The position numbers were made by a program, and so were the translations under genes. 8,425 nt of DNA from an uncultured Porphyromonadaceae bacterium (lineage in GTDB: Bacteria; Bacteroidota; Bacteroidia; Bacteroidales; Muribaculaceae), in assembly GCA_947178565.1 (NCBI GenBank), contig CAMWYV010000033.1, positions 1-8,425 on the forward strand, read 5' to 3'. Below the pieces are notes generated by a model that was given only the letters and a program-made list of their open reading frames with translations, ran no database searches and had not been told where the DNA came from. Shown piece after piece: positions 1-8,271 of the stretch; the stretch's first letter is position 1; every line of letters begins with the position of its first letter.

Positions 1-2
1 AC

Positions 3-1808
3 AAGGCAGAGGGAGAGGACGGCAGATACATGCTGGCGCTCATTCCCGACAATGTCGGTGTCAGCGGAGTTCCTACTCCCCGAGCACCACGCATCAGACT
101 TGAGGAGGCACCCGGAGTGAAGGACGGAAGATTCATAACAAAGGCGAAGGTGATACTCGAGTCAAATACCGCCGAGGAAAACAAGAATGCCGATATCTTC
201 TATACCACCGACGGCACCGACCCGCGTCTGAACACCAAGTCTCGTAAGAATTACACTCAGACAGGACCGTTTGAAATCACTAAGAACACCGTGATAAAGG
301 CATACGTCCGCGCAAACGGAACACCCAACTCGGAGCTTGCCGACACTATATACACACGCCGCGATATCGACACCCGATATATCGTGAACTTCCTTGACGC
401 CGCGGTGGAGAATACCCCCTATCATATCACCGCGACCACAAAGGTTGTGGCTAAGGGCGGCGAGTATATATTCGTGCGCGGCACACAGGGACATTACCTC
501 CCCGTTCACTTCGACGAGGCTTCGATGGAGAAAATGCCGGAGAAAGGAGAATACCTCACCGACTTCATCGCCGAAGCGCATATCGTAAGTCTCCCCGAAG
601 GTAATATTGTCAGAGGAGCGCACGTCATCGGGGAATATGCCCCGCTCTTCAACGGAGTATCGAAGGAGATGCCCGAAGGTATGACGGAGGATATCTCCGC
701 TGAGCCTGACGAGGTGAACACCATCACCACCGCTAACGCAAGGAGATATGTGAGGATAAACGGAGTCAGCCTTGAAGGATTCAAGATGCAGGCGCAGACC
801 GGACACACCGATACCCAGGCTGCCGGACAGTGGATTCTGCATACCGACAAGGGAGACGGAGAAAGGATCAGGGTGAACCACGACATTCTCAAGCCGACGT
901 TTGACTGGGATGCCGCCGACACCGCAAAGGCTGTATATTATAATGTGGTGGGATTCGCAATGATCGGTGATGACGGAGAGATTGAGATATGGCCTACTGA
1001 AGTTGAAAAAGTTTCAGTGACAAATCCTGTCAAGGCTGAGATCAGCGGAAACATCATCTCCAAGAGAGACTATTATGCCGCTACAGGCAGCTATGATATG
1101 GATGTCGAGTTCTACCCCTACACCACCGTGACACTCACGCCCACCGGAGCCGGTGCCATGCCCACCATCTATTACTGGATATCCAGGAACGATAAAGAAA
1201 AGGTGCCTTCAACAGCGATGTGGAACGTTTACTCACAGCCCTTCGCCGTAACCAGGAGCTGCTACATCCACGTCATGGCTACCCGCTCCGGATATGAGGA
1301 GAGTGTGCACACACATCTTGACATGACACTCGGTGAACAACATCAGCTGATAAGCGTCAAACCGATCATCAGCCACCGTCTCAATGAGGAGAACAGCAAG
1401 TATCTTATCACCATCAAACCGGAGGATGAGTCTCTCGCCGAGGGTACATATACTATCCACTATACCACCAACGGCTCTACTCCCACCACCGCGAGTCAGG
1501 CTTATACCGGCGAATTCGAGATGCCTCAGACCGGAGGCGTGATTCTCGCCATACTCAAAGAGCATGCAAAAATGCATCCGAGCAGTGTGGCTCACCTCAA
1601 CATCAGCTACATCCCCACAGATATCGAAGGCATCGATTCTGACCGCAACGGCTCCGACGTGCGCGCTGAAGGTGACAGCATCATCGCTCCCGAAGGCAGC
1701 GAGGTGTATGACATCAACGGTCGCAGAGTGGCGGCAACAGGTCTCCGCTCAGGCATCTACATCGTGAAGGTGCCCGGAGCAAAGGCTGTGAAGGTCAAGG
1801 TTGACTGA
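3..1808 (+). CDS. C-terminal part of a secreted/surface multidomain protein with chitobiase-C-like repeats and a T9SS-type sorting tail (5' partial)
   Basis: The frame is open from base 3 with no stop and no signal peptide, so the gene very likely starts outside the window; the ATG at 30 is only the first in-frame one. Numbering from that Met, I see three beta-sandwich repeats like the chitobiase/beta-hexosaminidase C-terminal domain (CHB_HEX_C). They lie at about 36-108 (core IFYTTDGTDP), 364-433 (degenerate, YYWISRND) and 455-527 (IHYTTNGSTPT). Between the first two, about 118-330 is beta-rich and may hold two OB-like units (GEYIFVRGTQG near 144; YVRINGV near 240 and YNVVGFAMIGDDGEIEIWP near 304); this is inference. 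Residues 557-592 (VYDINGRRV, GLRSGIYIVKV, then a basic/Val end) match T9SS type A C-terminal sorting domains, implying export through the outer membrane and processing or anchoring. No catalytic domain is visible here; one could lie in the missing N-terminal part. Function unknown, perhaps adhesion or substrate binding. It converges on the SusCD operon and is not part of it. Confidence 0.85.
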   Translation, partial: KAEGEDGRYMLALIPDNVGVSGVPTPRAPRIRLEEAPGVKDGRFITKAKVILESNTAEENKNADIFYTTDGTDPRLNTKSRKNYTQTGPFEITKNTVIKAYVRANGTPNSELADTIYTRRDIDTRYIVNFLDAAVENTPYHITATTKVVAKGGEYIFVRGTQGHYLPVHFDEASMEKMPEKGEYLTDFIAEAHIVSLPEGNIVRGAHVIGEYAPLFNGVSKEMPEGMTEDISAEPDEVNTITTANARRYVRINGVSLEGFKMQAQTGHTDTQAAGQWILHTDKGDGERIRVNHDILKPTFDWDAADTAKAVYYNVVGFAMIGDDGEIEIWPTEVEKVSVTNPVKAEISGNIISKRDYYAATGSYDMDVEFYPYTTVTLTPTGAGAMPTIYYWISRNDKEKVPSTAMWNVYSQPFAVTRSCYIHVMATRSGYEESVHTHLDMTLGEQHQLISVKPIISHRLNEENSKYLITIKPEDESLAEGTYTIHYTTNGSTPTTASQAYTGEFEMPQTGGVILAILKEHAKMHPSSVAHLNISYIPTDIEGIDSDRNGSDVRAEGDSIIAPEGSEVYDINGRRVAATGLRSGIYIVKVPGAKAVKVKVD

Positions 1809-1833
1809 ATAAAATTATAACCCATATTTATCG

Positions 1834-1862
1834 GGGGGGCGGAGAGTAATTCTCCGCCCCCC
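1834..1862 (+). terminator. Stem-loop terminator of the T9SS-tail gene
   Basis: A perfect 12-bp GC-rich stem (1834-1845 with 1851-1862) closes a 5-nt loop, gtaat. It begins 25 bp after the TGA stop of the upstream gene. The downstream T-tract is poor (gactttac), so it may act as a weak intrinsic terminator, a 3'-end-stabilising hairpin, or both. The left side of the stem read on the minus strand has no T-run either, so I assign it to the plus-strand gene by position. Confidence 0.7.
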
Positions 1863-1876
1863 GACTTTACAATAAT

Positions 1877-1922
1877 ATCAAGGTCATTAAAGTCTTTAAG
1901 GTCTTTAATGTCATTAGGGGTC
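1877..1922. repeat. Short tandem array of 9-bp units (WTYAADGTC)
   Basis: Consecutive units are atcaaggtc (1877), attaaagtc (1886), tttaaggtc (1895) and tttaatgtc (1904), followed by a 10-bp variant attaggggtc (1913). All end in GTC with an AT-rich first half. Within the array cattaaag (1885-1892) and ctttaatg (1903-1910) form an 8-bp inverted repeat, so it can also fold. It lies just past the terminator in a convergent intergenic region and shows no coding potential. Role unknown; it may be a genome-dispersed intergenic repeat. Confidence 0.6.
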
Positions 1923-2128
1923 ATCAAATGGTTCCCGTTACAGAAACAGCCTCATCTTCACTCATCCCGTTCAGATCACTTATCGGGCGCGTGAGAAATG
2001 GCGCTAAGTCATGCAGCAAATCAGAATCATAGAGGGCAAAGTTAGTGATTCCCTTTTAATCATTCGACTTATGATATACTTTTTCTGTCTGGATGGAGAA
2101 GAATAAACGAATCAGAGTTGACATAAAA
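1923..2128. other. Convergent intergenic spacer with no recognisable gene
   Basis: This stretch lies between the repeat array and the terminator of the SusCD operon. The longest plausible reading is a 34-codon plus-strand frame from ATG 1928 to TAG 2030-2032, with no RBS, no recognisable motif and no neighbour to support it. I see no tRNA, no clear stem-loop and no convincing promoter. The segment tatactttttctg near 2074-2087 only loosely resembles a Bacteroidetes -7 element and has no gene after it. Confidence 0.5.
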
Positions 2129-2158
2129 GAAGGGGGCTGCCGGATGGCAGCCCCCTTC
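2129..2158 (-). terminator. Intrinsic terminator of the FnIII-susC-susD operon
   Basis: A perfect 13-bp stem (2129-2141 with 2146-2158) encloses a 4-nt loop. Read on the minus strand it starts 22 bp past the SusD stop codon and is followed by TTTTATGT, a classic U-rich tail. It is well placed to end the three-gene transcript and to stop read-through into the convergent plus-strand gene. Confidence 0.88.
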
Positions 2159-2180
2159 GGGGTATTGGATAGACTGTGGA

Positions 2181-4016
2181 TTATTCGTATCCGGGGTTCT
2201 GCTTAACCAACGGGTCAGAACCGAGAAGTGTGAGGTCAATAGGCCAAAGAACCTTATGTGCCTCAGATGGTCTGAGCACGGGGGTCATGGTTTCAACGGG
2301 GGCACCTGACTGATCAACAATCCATGTGTTGTTAACCACGTCGAGACCGAAACCTGCGCAGCTTTCAGGCTGGAACACGAAGTGATCGGTATCTGAACCG
2401 CCTTTCACAGCAGTGAGACGACGGATATCCCACCAGCGCTGACCTTCCATAAGGAATTCTTTGTCTTTCTCACGGAGGATTGCATTTTCGTTTTCACGGA
2501 AAGAACCGGCGGTGTAGCCATATACATCTTCGTCCCAGTTATCACCGTAAGCGCGTTCACGCACGAGGTTGATGTATTTCTCAACACCGGCGTTATCGCC
2601 TTCGTAGTTGGCGATTTCAGCAAGGTACATATATGCGAGGGGAAGACGGTATATAGCGGCGTCATTCACCCATACATAATTTTCTGACCAGGATACCTGA
2701 CCAATGACAGGCATGAGTTTGAGAACGAATGTTCCCTGAAGCACATGATCCTGAGGATCAAAGTCCGCTATATAAGTAAGCTCTGATTCTTCCGGTTTAA
2801 CATTCCACTGAGGGAAGAACATATTACGACGGGTATCCTTCTCATTATACTGGAAGTACATCGCGTTCTTATACATATAGCGGTTGGGGCTCGGTGATAA
2901 AGGAGTCCAACAAGTGTATACAACCTGTTTAGCTGTGGGGGAATCGGTAAAGTACTGGAAACGGCTGGCACCGCCATCGGTACGGATACCGAGACCGGTA
3001 GCGTCCTGAATAGACCAGGAAGTGGTACCTGCACCCGCAGCTTTAGACCAGAGCATCTGTCCCTGAACTCCACTGTTCTGATAGTGTTGAACTTTATTGT
3101 TATTATCCAAATAGAAATCCTCGGTATTGCTGTAGCAAACGCTGTAGATAGCCTCTGTGTTTTCGGGCACATTCCATACATCGAAGTAGTTTTTCGCGAG
3201 CTGGTATCCATATTTGGTCACTACATTCTCAAAGTAGCCTTTTGCAGTTGCCACATCAGCAGCATTTGCCGTGTGGTCACCGGTGGTTACCTTACCGCTC
3301 CACAGATATACCTCACCTGCAAGCATTTCAGTAGCTGCCTTGTTCCAATAATATTTCTTGGAAGCTCCTGAAGCGATGTTCCAGGTTGTATTGCCGTAAT
3401 AGCCAAGTGACTTTGTGATATCATCCTTGATGAAGGTAAGTGTGGCTTCTGCAGTGCCACGCTCCATGTAAAGTTCATCAGGGTTGGTGATACCGTTTAC
3501 CACGTCGGGTTTTGTACGGATGGGCACACCACCATACATACGGTACATCTGGAAGTATGCGAACGCACGCCATCCATGAGCAGTAGCGAGGAGACCGTTC
3601 CTCACATTGTCCGAGAGGACATCCTCACCGGCTTCCTCCGTTTTTTCGATAAGTTCATTGAGGTTGGCTATGAAACCGTAGTAACCTCCGAAAGTACTGA
3701 ACTGAGAGTGAGAAGCGTCATAGAGGTTCTGGATATAATCCACATTAACAGCGCCCGATCCATTGATAAGGTCAACGGTAAGGGTTCCTGCACGAAGTTC
3801 ACCCGCCCAAAACAGGATGTTTGCGGGATAATTGGAACGGAACTGAGCAGCCAGAGCATAAATATTGCCTGTAAACTCACCTTCATTGTTCCAGAAAGCA
3901 CCGTTTGCGGGGTAGTCGATAGGATACTGGTTCAGTTCGTCATTACACGAAACCATTCCCATACCCAGAGATACAACCGCTGCGGCTACAGCTATTTTGC
4001 TGAATATCTTTTTCAT
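2181..4016 (-). CDS. SusD/RagB-family outer-membrane nutrient-binding lipoprotein
   Basis: Surface lipoprotein of 611 aa that, by family knowledge, forms the ligand-binding lid over its SusC partner. The N-terminus has a basic start, a hydrophobic stretch and a lipobox MVSC with Cys24; the following NDE is an acidic patch like Bacteroidetes surface-export signals. The SusD-like N-terminal helical region covers about 25-240 (HGWRAFAYFQMYRMYGGVPI at 147-166) and the SusD/RagB C-terminal region about 270-611. Hallmarks are LAYMYLAEIANYEGD near 460, KEFLMEGQRWWDIRRL at 519-534 and the typical NPGY end. Length is slightly above the usual 500-600 aa. The ATG at 4016 is chosen because it starts the signal peptide. 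It lies 25 bp after the susC stop and is last in the operon, before the terminator at 2129-2158. The ligand cannot be read from the sequence. No frameshift or missing segment seen. Confidence 0.96.
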   Translation of the reverse strand: MKKIFSKIAVAAAVVSLGMGMVSCNDELNQYPIDYPANGAFWNNEGEFTGNIYALAAQFRSNYPANILFWAGELRAGTLTVDLINGSGAVNVDYIQNLYDASHSQFSTFGGYYGFIANLNELIEKTEEAGEDVLSDNVRNGLLATAHGWRAFAYFQMYRMYGGVPIRTKPDVVNGITNPDELYMERGTAEATLTFIKDDITKSLGYYGNTTWNIASGASKKYYWNKAATEMLAGEVYLWSGKVTTGDHTANAADVATAKGYFENVVTKYGYQLAKNYFDVWNVPENTEAIYSVCYSNTEDFYLDNNNKVQHYQNSGVQGQMLWSKAAGAGTTSWSIQDATGLGIRTDGGASRFQYFTDSPTAKQVVYTCWTPLSPSPNRYMYKNAMYFQYNEKDTRRNMFFPQWNVKPEESELTYIADFDPQDHVLQGTFVLKLMPVIGQVSWSENYVWVNDAAIYRLPLAYMYLAEIANYEGDNAGVEKYINLVRERAYGDNWDEDVYGYTAGSFRENENAILREKDKEFLMEGQRWWDIRRLTAVKGGSDTDHFVFQPESCAGFGLDVVNNTWIVDQSGAPVETMTPVLRPSEAHKVLWPIDLTLLGSDPLVKQNPGYE

Positions 4017-4041
4017 ATTGATATTTCTCTAATGATTGGTT

Positions 4042-7000
4042 TTAGAACGTTACGTTAATACCGAAAATCACAGTACGTGGAATGTTGTATGTACCACCGT
4101 TACCGGCTGTATTACCTGTCCAGTATGTAGTATTATCGGGAAGAGGAATTGTGCAGCTCTTGATATAGCCGAGGTTCTGACCGGTTACAGAGAGTGTGAG
4201 ACCCTGACTCTTGAACTTCTTGCAGATGGCGTCGGGGAGCTGATAACTGAGCGAGAGCTCGCGGCAAGCCAGGTAGTTACCGTTCTGGGCGAAGAAACTG
4301 TTAGTGCGGACATAGCTGTCATCACCATACTGGTCAGCCCAAACCAAACGGGGATATTTAGCCCCGGGATTACTTGGAGTCCAGGTATCGCGAACCTGTT
4401 TCGGGAATGCCATGGCACCCTGACCTTCAGCGAGCCAGAATGAGAGGTTTGAATCATAAACCTGGAAGTCAAAGCCCATGTCGAAACGAGCATAGAGACT
4501 GAGACCTTTCCATGAGAGAGTGGTATTGAAACCACCGCTCCACTTAACGTCTGAATGACCGATAATGCCACGATCCTTAACATCAATCATATTGTCGCCG
4601 TTGATATCTTTGTAAACAAAGCTACCGGGCATTAAACGAATCATATTAGATGATGAAATACCCTTTTCGATAAGACGCTGGCGACCTGCTTCAGTAGCAT
4701 ATACCCACTGACCGTATGAAGTAGCACCATCAATGTAATCACCGAGTGCATCGATATCAGCCTGATTACGCACCATGGTCTTTACAATATATCCAACCTG
4801 CTGGAACGGGTTCTGTCCTTCCTGATAACCGCCTATATAGTGAGTCTCATTACCGTTTCCGGTATATACTTCCACACCGGTATTGATAACACGGTTGTTT
4901 TCAAGACCGCTGTATGGCAGTTTCACAATCTTATTGCTATTATAGGTGAGGTTGGCACCGAGAGTCCACTGGAAATCGCGTGTACGCAACAATGTAGCGT
5001 TTACATCGATTTCAATACCCTGGTTCTGATATGAACCGTTGTTGTCGGTGATAGAAGAGAAACCTGTGGTCTGAGGCAGTGACTTTGACGCATACTTGTC
5101 CATCGTGAGACGGTTGTAGTATGTGAGGTCAAGGTTGAAGCGGTTCTGGAGGAAACCGAGTGTAAGACCTACCTCTGCAGTACGTGTACGCTCCCACTTA
5201 AGATTAGGATTGGGAAGTGAACCCATACGGTAACCGGTGTTGCCGTCATACATCCATGAAGTATAAGAACCACGGAGTGTGTAGTAGCCGAGTTTAGAGC
5301 TGTTGATGGTAGCGTTCATACCGAACGATCCACGGAGCTTGGCATAATTTATAAACGAAAGTTTGGAGTTTTCTTTCCAGAAGTTCTCGTTTGACATTAC
5401 CCAACCGGCAGATACACCGGGGAAGAATCCCCAACGGTTGTTGATAAGGCGGGAGTATCCGTCCTCACGGAAAGTAGCAGCGATGAGATAACGCTGGTCA
5501 TAGTTGTACTCAACTCGACCGAAATATGACATGAGCGCCTCATTCAGATGCTCCGAGTCAATTTTCCGGGAATCCTGAGTAGTGAGCACGAGATCGGGAT
5601 ATCCTTCGAGGGCAGCGCCATTACCTTCAGCATCAAAAGCGAGATATTTACGCTTATAGAACTCTGTGCCGAGCATAGCGTTGACATTATGCTTTTCATT
5701 GAAAGTGCGGCTGAAGTTAGCCACGAGGTTATAGGTCTGGTCGAAGTAGCGGCTGAAGGAATTGCCTACAGCATACTGTCGGTTGATGCCGGTGGTTGAA
5801 CCCGTCTTGTTCCACATATTATATGCGCCGGTATTTTCTGTGGCATACTCGAGGTTAGACCAGTCAGAGGTCTGCTCATTGTAGAACCAGCTCATTGTGC
5901 CTTTAAGGGTAAGCCCCTCGATAATTTTTGCAGTGAAGCTCTGAGTCATCTGGAACTTGTCGCTCTGGTAATCGCGTTTGAACTTGCCTTTGTTGACGTT
6001 TACATTGACAGGACCGTTATTACCATACATGGGGGTGCCGTCAAGATCCTCGAAATTGACGAATTTCCAGAAGCTACCACGGTTCATCATGTATGCGGTA
6101 TTTATCTGAGGATTATCATTGAGCCAGTTTGCGCGGGTATAGTTGAATACAGAGTTAGAGGTCAACCAACTGTTAATTTTATAGCTTCCGGTGAATGCGA
6201 AGTTATAACGTTTATAGTAGGTGTCTTTAACCGCACCCTGAGCATCATAGTAACCGAGAGCAGCGTAATAGTTACCGCGGTCGTTACCTCCTGAGAAGTT
6301 GAGATTATAGTCCTGAGTTACAGCAATATTGTTGAGGTTGTAATCAAGGATATCAGTTGGCTTATACAGAATATAATCATTGCTCAGCGGATCTGCCATC
6401 TCACGCCAGCCTTTATAGTCGAGAAGATAGGCATTATCAGCCGTCTTGCGCAGAATGTTATAGTTCTGAGTGGGTGAATATGTGGTACGACCTGTATCAC
6501 CGGGACCATTAGCATTGGTAAAAAGATTTTTATACTGTGTTGCATAATTGCCACCGGGAAGAGCCCACTGAGAGTTCATCTTACCTGTACGGAAATAATA
6601 GAGGAAATCTTCATCCGAGCAGACATCATATCCCTGATCCTTAAAGGAATTAAGACCCCATTTAGCACTGAGAGAAATTTTACCGGTTCCAGCCTGACCC
6701 TGTTTAGTTGTGATAAGCACAACACCGTTACCTGCACGCGCACCATAAAGAGCGGTCGCACCTGCATCTTTAAGAATCTGCATATCAGCGATATCATTGG
6801 GGTTGATATCGGAGAGACTTGAGCGGATCTGACCGTCAACAACGATGAGCGGTTCGTTTGAACCACCGTCAAAGTTACCACCACCACGCACTGTGATAGA
6901 AGGGGTTGCGGAGGGGCTACCAGAAGTAACCTTAACGCGGACACCTGAAACAGCGCCTACGAGTGCCTGAGCGGGGTTAGCGTTAGTACCGACAGTAAGA

Positions 7001-7431
7001 GCTTTCTCGCTCACCTTGGCGATAGAGTTGGTAACGTTAGCACGCTTCTGCTCAACGCCATAACCCATAACGACAACTTCATTGAGCACGTTATCATCGT
7101 CAGCGAGTGTGATAGTAAGCGGAGTGCCGTTCCAAACAACAGTCTGAGGCTTGCAACCAACATAGCTTACAGTGATTTTGGCGCCTTTTGCAACACCTTT
7201 GAGAGTGAATTCACCGTCTATATTAGTAGAGCCGCCATTTGTTGTACCGACAACCTTGACAGAAGCTCCGGGGAGGGGTTCACCGTCAGAGTCGAGAACA
7301 ACGCCGGTGCAATCAGCAGTCTGCTGAGCTGCAGCAACAGGAGCCTCATATTCAGAAGCGGCAAAAGCCGCGGGAGCAGCTGCAGCGAGCGCGAGCGCGA
7401 GGCACCAGTTTTTTATATTATTGTTAGTCAT
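4042..7431 (-). CDS. SusC/RagA-family TonB-dependent outer-membrane transporter
   Basis: TonB-dependent importer of 1129 aa. Residues 1-24 form an Ala-rich signal peptide (likely cut after AFA). A carboxypeptidase-regulatory-like beta-sandwich spans about 40-111 (GVVLDSDGEPLPGASVKVVG near 43, then DGEFTL). The TonB-box/plug start VLNEVVVMGYG is at 115-125. The plug runs to about 245, with PLIVVDG at 194-200 and the SusC signature DAGATALYGARAGNGVVLITT at 222-242. The rest is an aromatic-rich 22-strand-type barrel ending in FGINVTF, whose terminal Phe suits BAM insertion. There is no STN domain between signal peptide and beta-sandwich, so the usual sigma/anti-sigma transenvelope signalling is not expected. 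The ATG at 7431 starts the signal peptide and lies 25 bp past the upstream stop. It pairs with the SusD 25 bp downstream. Imported substrate unknown (glycan most likely, peptide possible). Confidence 0.97.
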   Translation of the reverse strand: MTNNNIKNWCLALALAAAAPAAFAASEYEAPVAAAQQTADCTGVVLDSDGEPLPGASVKVVGTTNGGSTNIDGEFTLKGVAKGAKITVSYVGCKPQTVVWNGTPLTITLADDDNVLNEVVVMGYGVEQKRANVTNSIAKVSEKALTVGTNANPAQALVGAVSGVRVKVTSGSPSATPSITVRGGGNFDGGSNEPLIVVDGQIRSSLSDINPNDIADMQILKDAGATALYGARAGNGVVLITTKQGQAGTGKISLSAKWGLNSFKDQGYDVCSDEDFLYYFRTGKMNSQWALPGGNYATQYKNLFTNANGPGDTGRTTYSPTQNYNILRKTADNAYLLDYKGWREMADPLSNDYILYKPTDILDYNLNNIAVTQDYNLNFSGGNDRGNYYAALGYYDAQGAVKDTYYKRYNFAFTGSYKINSWLTSNSVFNYTRANWLNDNPQINTAYMMNRGSFWKFVNFEDLDGTPMYGNNGPVNVNVNKGKFKRDYQSDKFQMTQSFTAKIIEGLTLKGTMSWFYNEQTSDWSNLEYATENTGAYNMWNKTGSTTGINRQYAVGNSFSRYFDQTYNLVANFSRTFNEKHNVNAMLGTEFYKRKYLAFDAEGNGAALEGYPDLVLTTQDSRKIDSEHLNEALMSYFGRVEYNYDQRYLIAATFREDGYSRLINNRWGFFPGVSAGWVMSNENFWKENSKLSFINYAKLRGSFGMNATINSSKLGYYTLRGSYTSWMYDGNTGYRMGSLPNPNLKWERTRTAEVGLTLGFLQNRFNLDLTYYNRLTMDKYASKSLPQTTGFSSITDNNGSYQNQGIEIDVNATLLRTRDFQWTLGANLTYNSNKIVKLPYSGLENNRVINTGVEVYTGNGNETHYIGGYQEGQNPFQQVGYIVKTMVRNQADIDALGDYIDGATSYGQWVYATEAGRQRLIEKGISSSNMIRLMPGSFVYKDINGDNMIDVKDRGIIGHSDVKWSGGFNTTLSWKGLSLYARFDMGFDFQVYDSNLSFWLAEGQGAMAFPKQVRDTWTPSNPGAKYPRLVWADQYGDDSYVRTNSFFAQNGNYLACRELSLSYQLPDAICKKFKSQGLTLSVTGQNLGYIKSCTIPLPDNTTYWTGNTAGNGGTYNIPRTVIFGINVTF

Positions 7432-7456
7432 TTTGCACTTGTTTTAAGGTTAGCTA

Positions 7457-8242
7457 TTATTCAGCAGCAGGTGCTGTCACTTCAGGTGATGCAGAAAATT
7501 CGCCTGCAGCATACCAACACGCGTTTGACGGATTAGGACGAACACGGGCGCGATACTTCACCTCCGGGTCTATCAGCTGCTTGAAAGTCACGGAAGTGGT
7601 TGCAGGGGTTGCCACAGTTTCCGATTTCTTGTTTCTCCAGTCATACTTGTTGGTATCAGACTCAGGCTCATTGGGTTTTGCAAGCTCCCAAGCCTCAAGG
7701 TTAACAGTATAACCACCGCAGTTGGTCGCAGCAATAGCATTCCATGTAACGGTAGCTGTGCCTTTCTTGTGGTTCACGAGGTTTCCTTCAGCATCAAGCA
7801 GAGGCACATCCTCATAGGTAATGGTACCGATAGCGATTCCTGAAACCAACGGAGCTGTAACAAACTCCATCTCATAGGTATCCGCCTCGGTGCGACCGCT
7901 GGTGGCGGAGGGGATTGCCTGAGTTGTGATCACATAGCTCGTGTTAGGAGTCAGGCCTGTAAATGTGGAATTGAACTCTTTCGGCGCGAAGGTTTTGTTA
8001 ATCACTTCGGCACCCTTGCTGGCACGGGTACCCTCATTGATAACAACCTTGTAGCCATCACAACTTCCATCAGACACAACGGTCCAATAGGCAGTTACGC
8101 TGTTTGATGTTGTCTGCAGTGAGTTGACAACTATCGGTCCCATAACATTCTTGGGGTAATTGTCATCGCTGCAAGCAACAAACACAGATGACGCCGCGAA
8201 CAACAGTGCCGCAGCAGCCATCAGTTTTCTAAATTTGCTCAT
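7457..8242 (-). CDS. Surface lipoprotein with two fibronectin type III domains, first gene of the SusCD operon
   Basis: A 261-aa predicted lipoprotein: basic N-terminus MSKFRK, hydrophobic stretch, lipobox VFVAC with Cys24, then SDDN, an acidic tail like surface-export signals. Two FnIII domains follow. Domain 1 is at about 36-130, with strand-B Trp53 and the tyrosine corner LTPNTSY at 97-103. Domain 2 is at about 133-257, with Trp167 and LIDPEVKY at 223-230, and carries a longer loop around 186-208. No catalytic residues or known carbohydrate-binding module are visible. It ends with tandem stops TAA-TAG, and susC starts 25 bp later, so co-transcription and possibly translational coupling are likely. 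From position and domains I infer an accessory ligand-binding or scaffold protein of the SusCD complex, comparable in role to surface glycan-binding proteins, though those usually follow susD. The start at 8242 fits the signal peptide; function is unproven. Confidence 0.9.
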   Translation of the reverse strand: MSKFRKLMAAAALLFAASSVFVACSDDNYPKNVMGPIVVNSLQTTSNSVTAYWTVVSDGSCDGYKVVINEGTRASKGAEVINKTFAPKEFNSTFTGLTPNTSYVITTQAIPSATSGRTEADTYEMEFVTAPLVSGIAIGTITYEDVPLLDAEGNLVNHKKGTATVTWNAIAATNCGGYTVNLEAWELAKPNEPESDTNKYDWRNKKSETVATPATTSVTFKQLIDPEVKYRARVRPNPSNACWYAAGEFSASPEVTAPAAE

Positions 8243-8245
8243 AAC

Positions 8246-8271
8246 TGATTTAGGTTAATGATTTAGGTTAA
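8246..8271 (-). repeat. Two perfect 13-bp tandem repeats before the first start codon of the operon
   Basis: The unit, tgatttaggttaa on the plus strand (TTAACCTAAATCA on the coding strand), occurs at 8246-8258 and again at 8259-8271. A shorter related piece, ttaaggttag, is at 8277-8286. The array ends 3 bp before the ATG, in the ribosome-loading region, where no Shine-Dalgarno sequence is visible. It could affect initiation or bind a regulator, or be a simple slippage duplication. Confidence 0.8.

Noticed and set aside
162..881. 239-codon minus-strand open frame opposite the T9SS-tail gene, with an overlapping 138-codon frame at 506-922
   Set aside because: Both lie entirely antisense to a well-supported protein, have no recognisable domain, signal or RBS, and fit the expected shadow of GC-biased third codon positions.
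1877..1922. CRISPR-like array
   Set aside because: Units are 9 bp and directly adjacent, with no unique spacers; this is a simple tandem repeat.
1928..2032. 34-codon plus-strand frame in the convergent intergenic region
   Set aside because: It is short, lacks an initiation signal and any recognisable feature, and is within the length expected by chance.
4036..4443. 135-codon plus-strand frame opposite the end of susC, and similar frames at 3576-4058 and 5548-5799
   Set aside because: They are antisense shadows of the clearly homologous SusC and SusD genes, with no promoter or recognisable protein features.
7400..7431. Cysteine at residue 10 of the SusC precursor as a possible lipobox
   Set aside because: It sits at the beginning of the hydrophobic stretch rather than after it, and an ordinary signal-peptidase I site (AFA at 22-24) is present.
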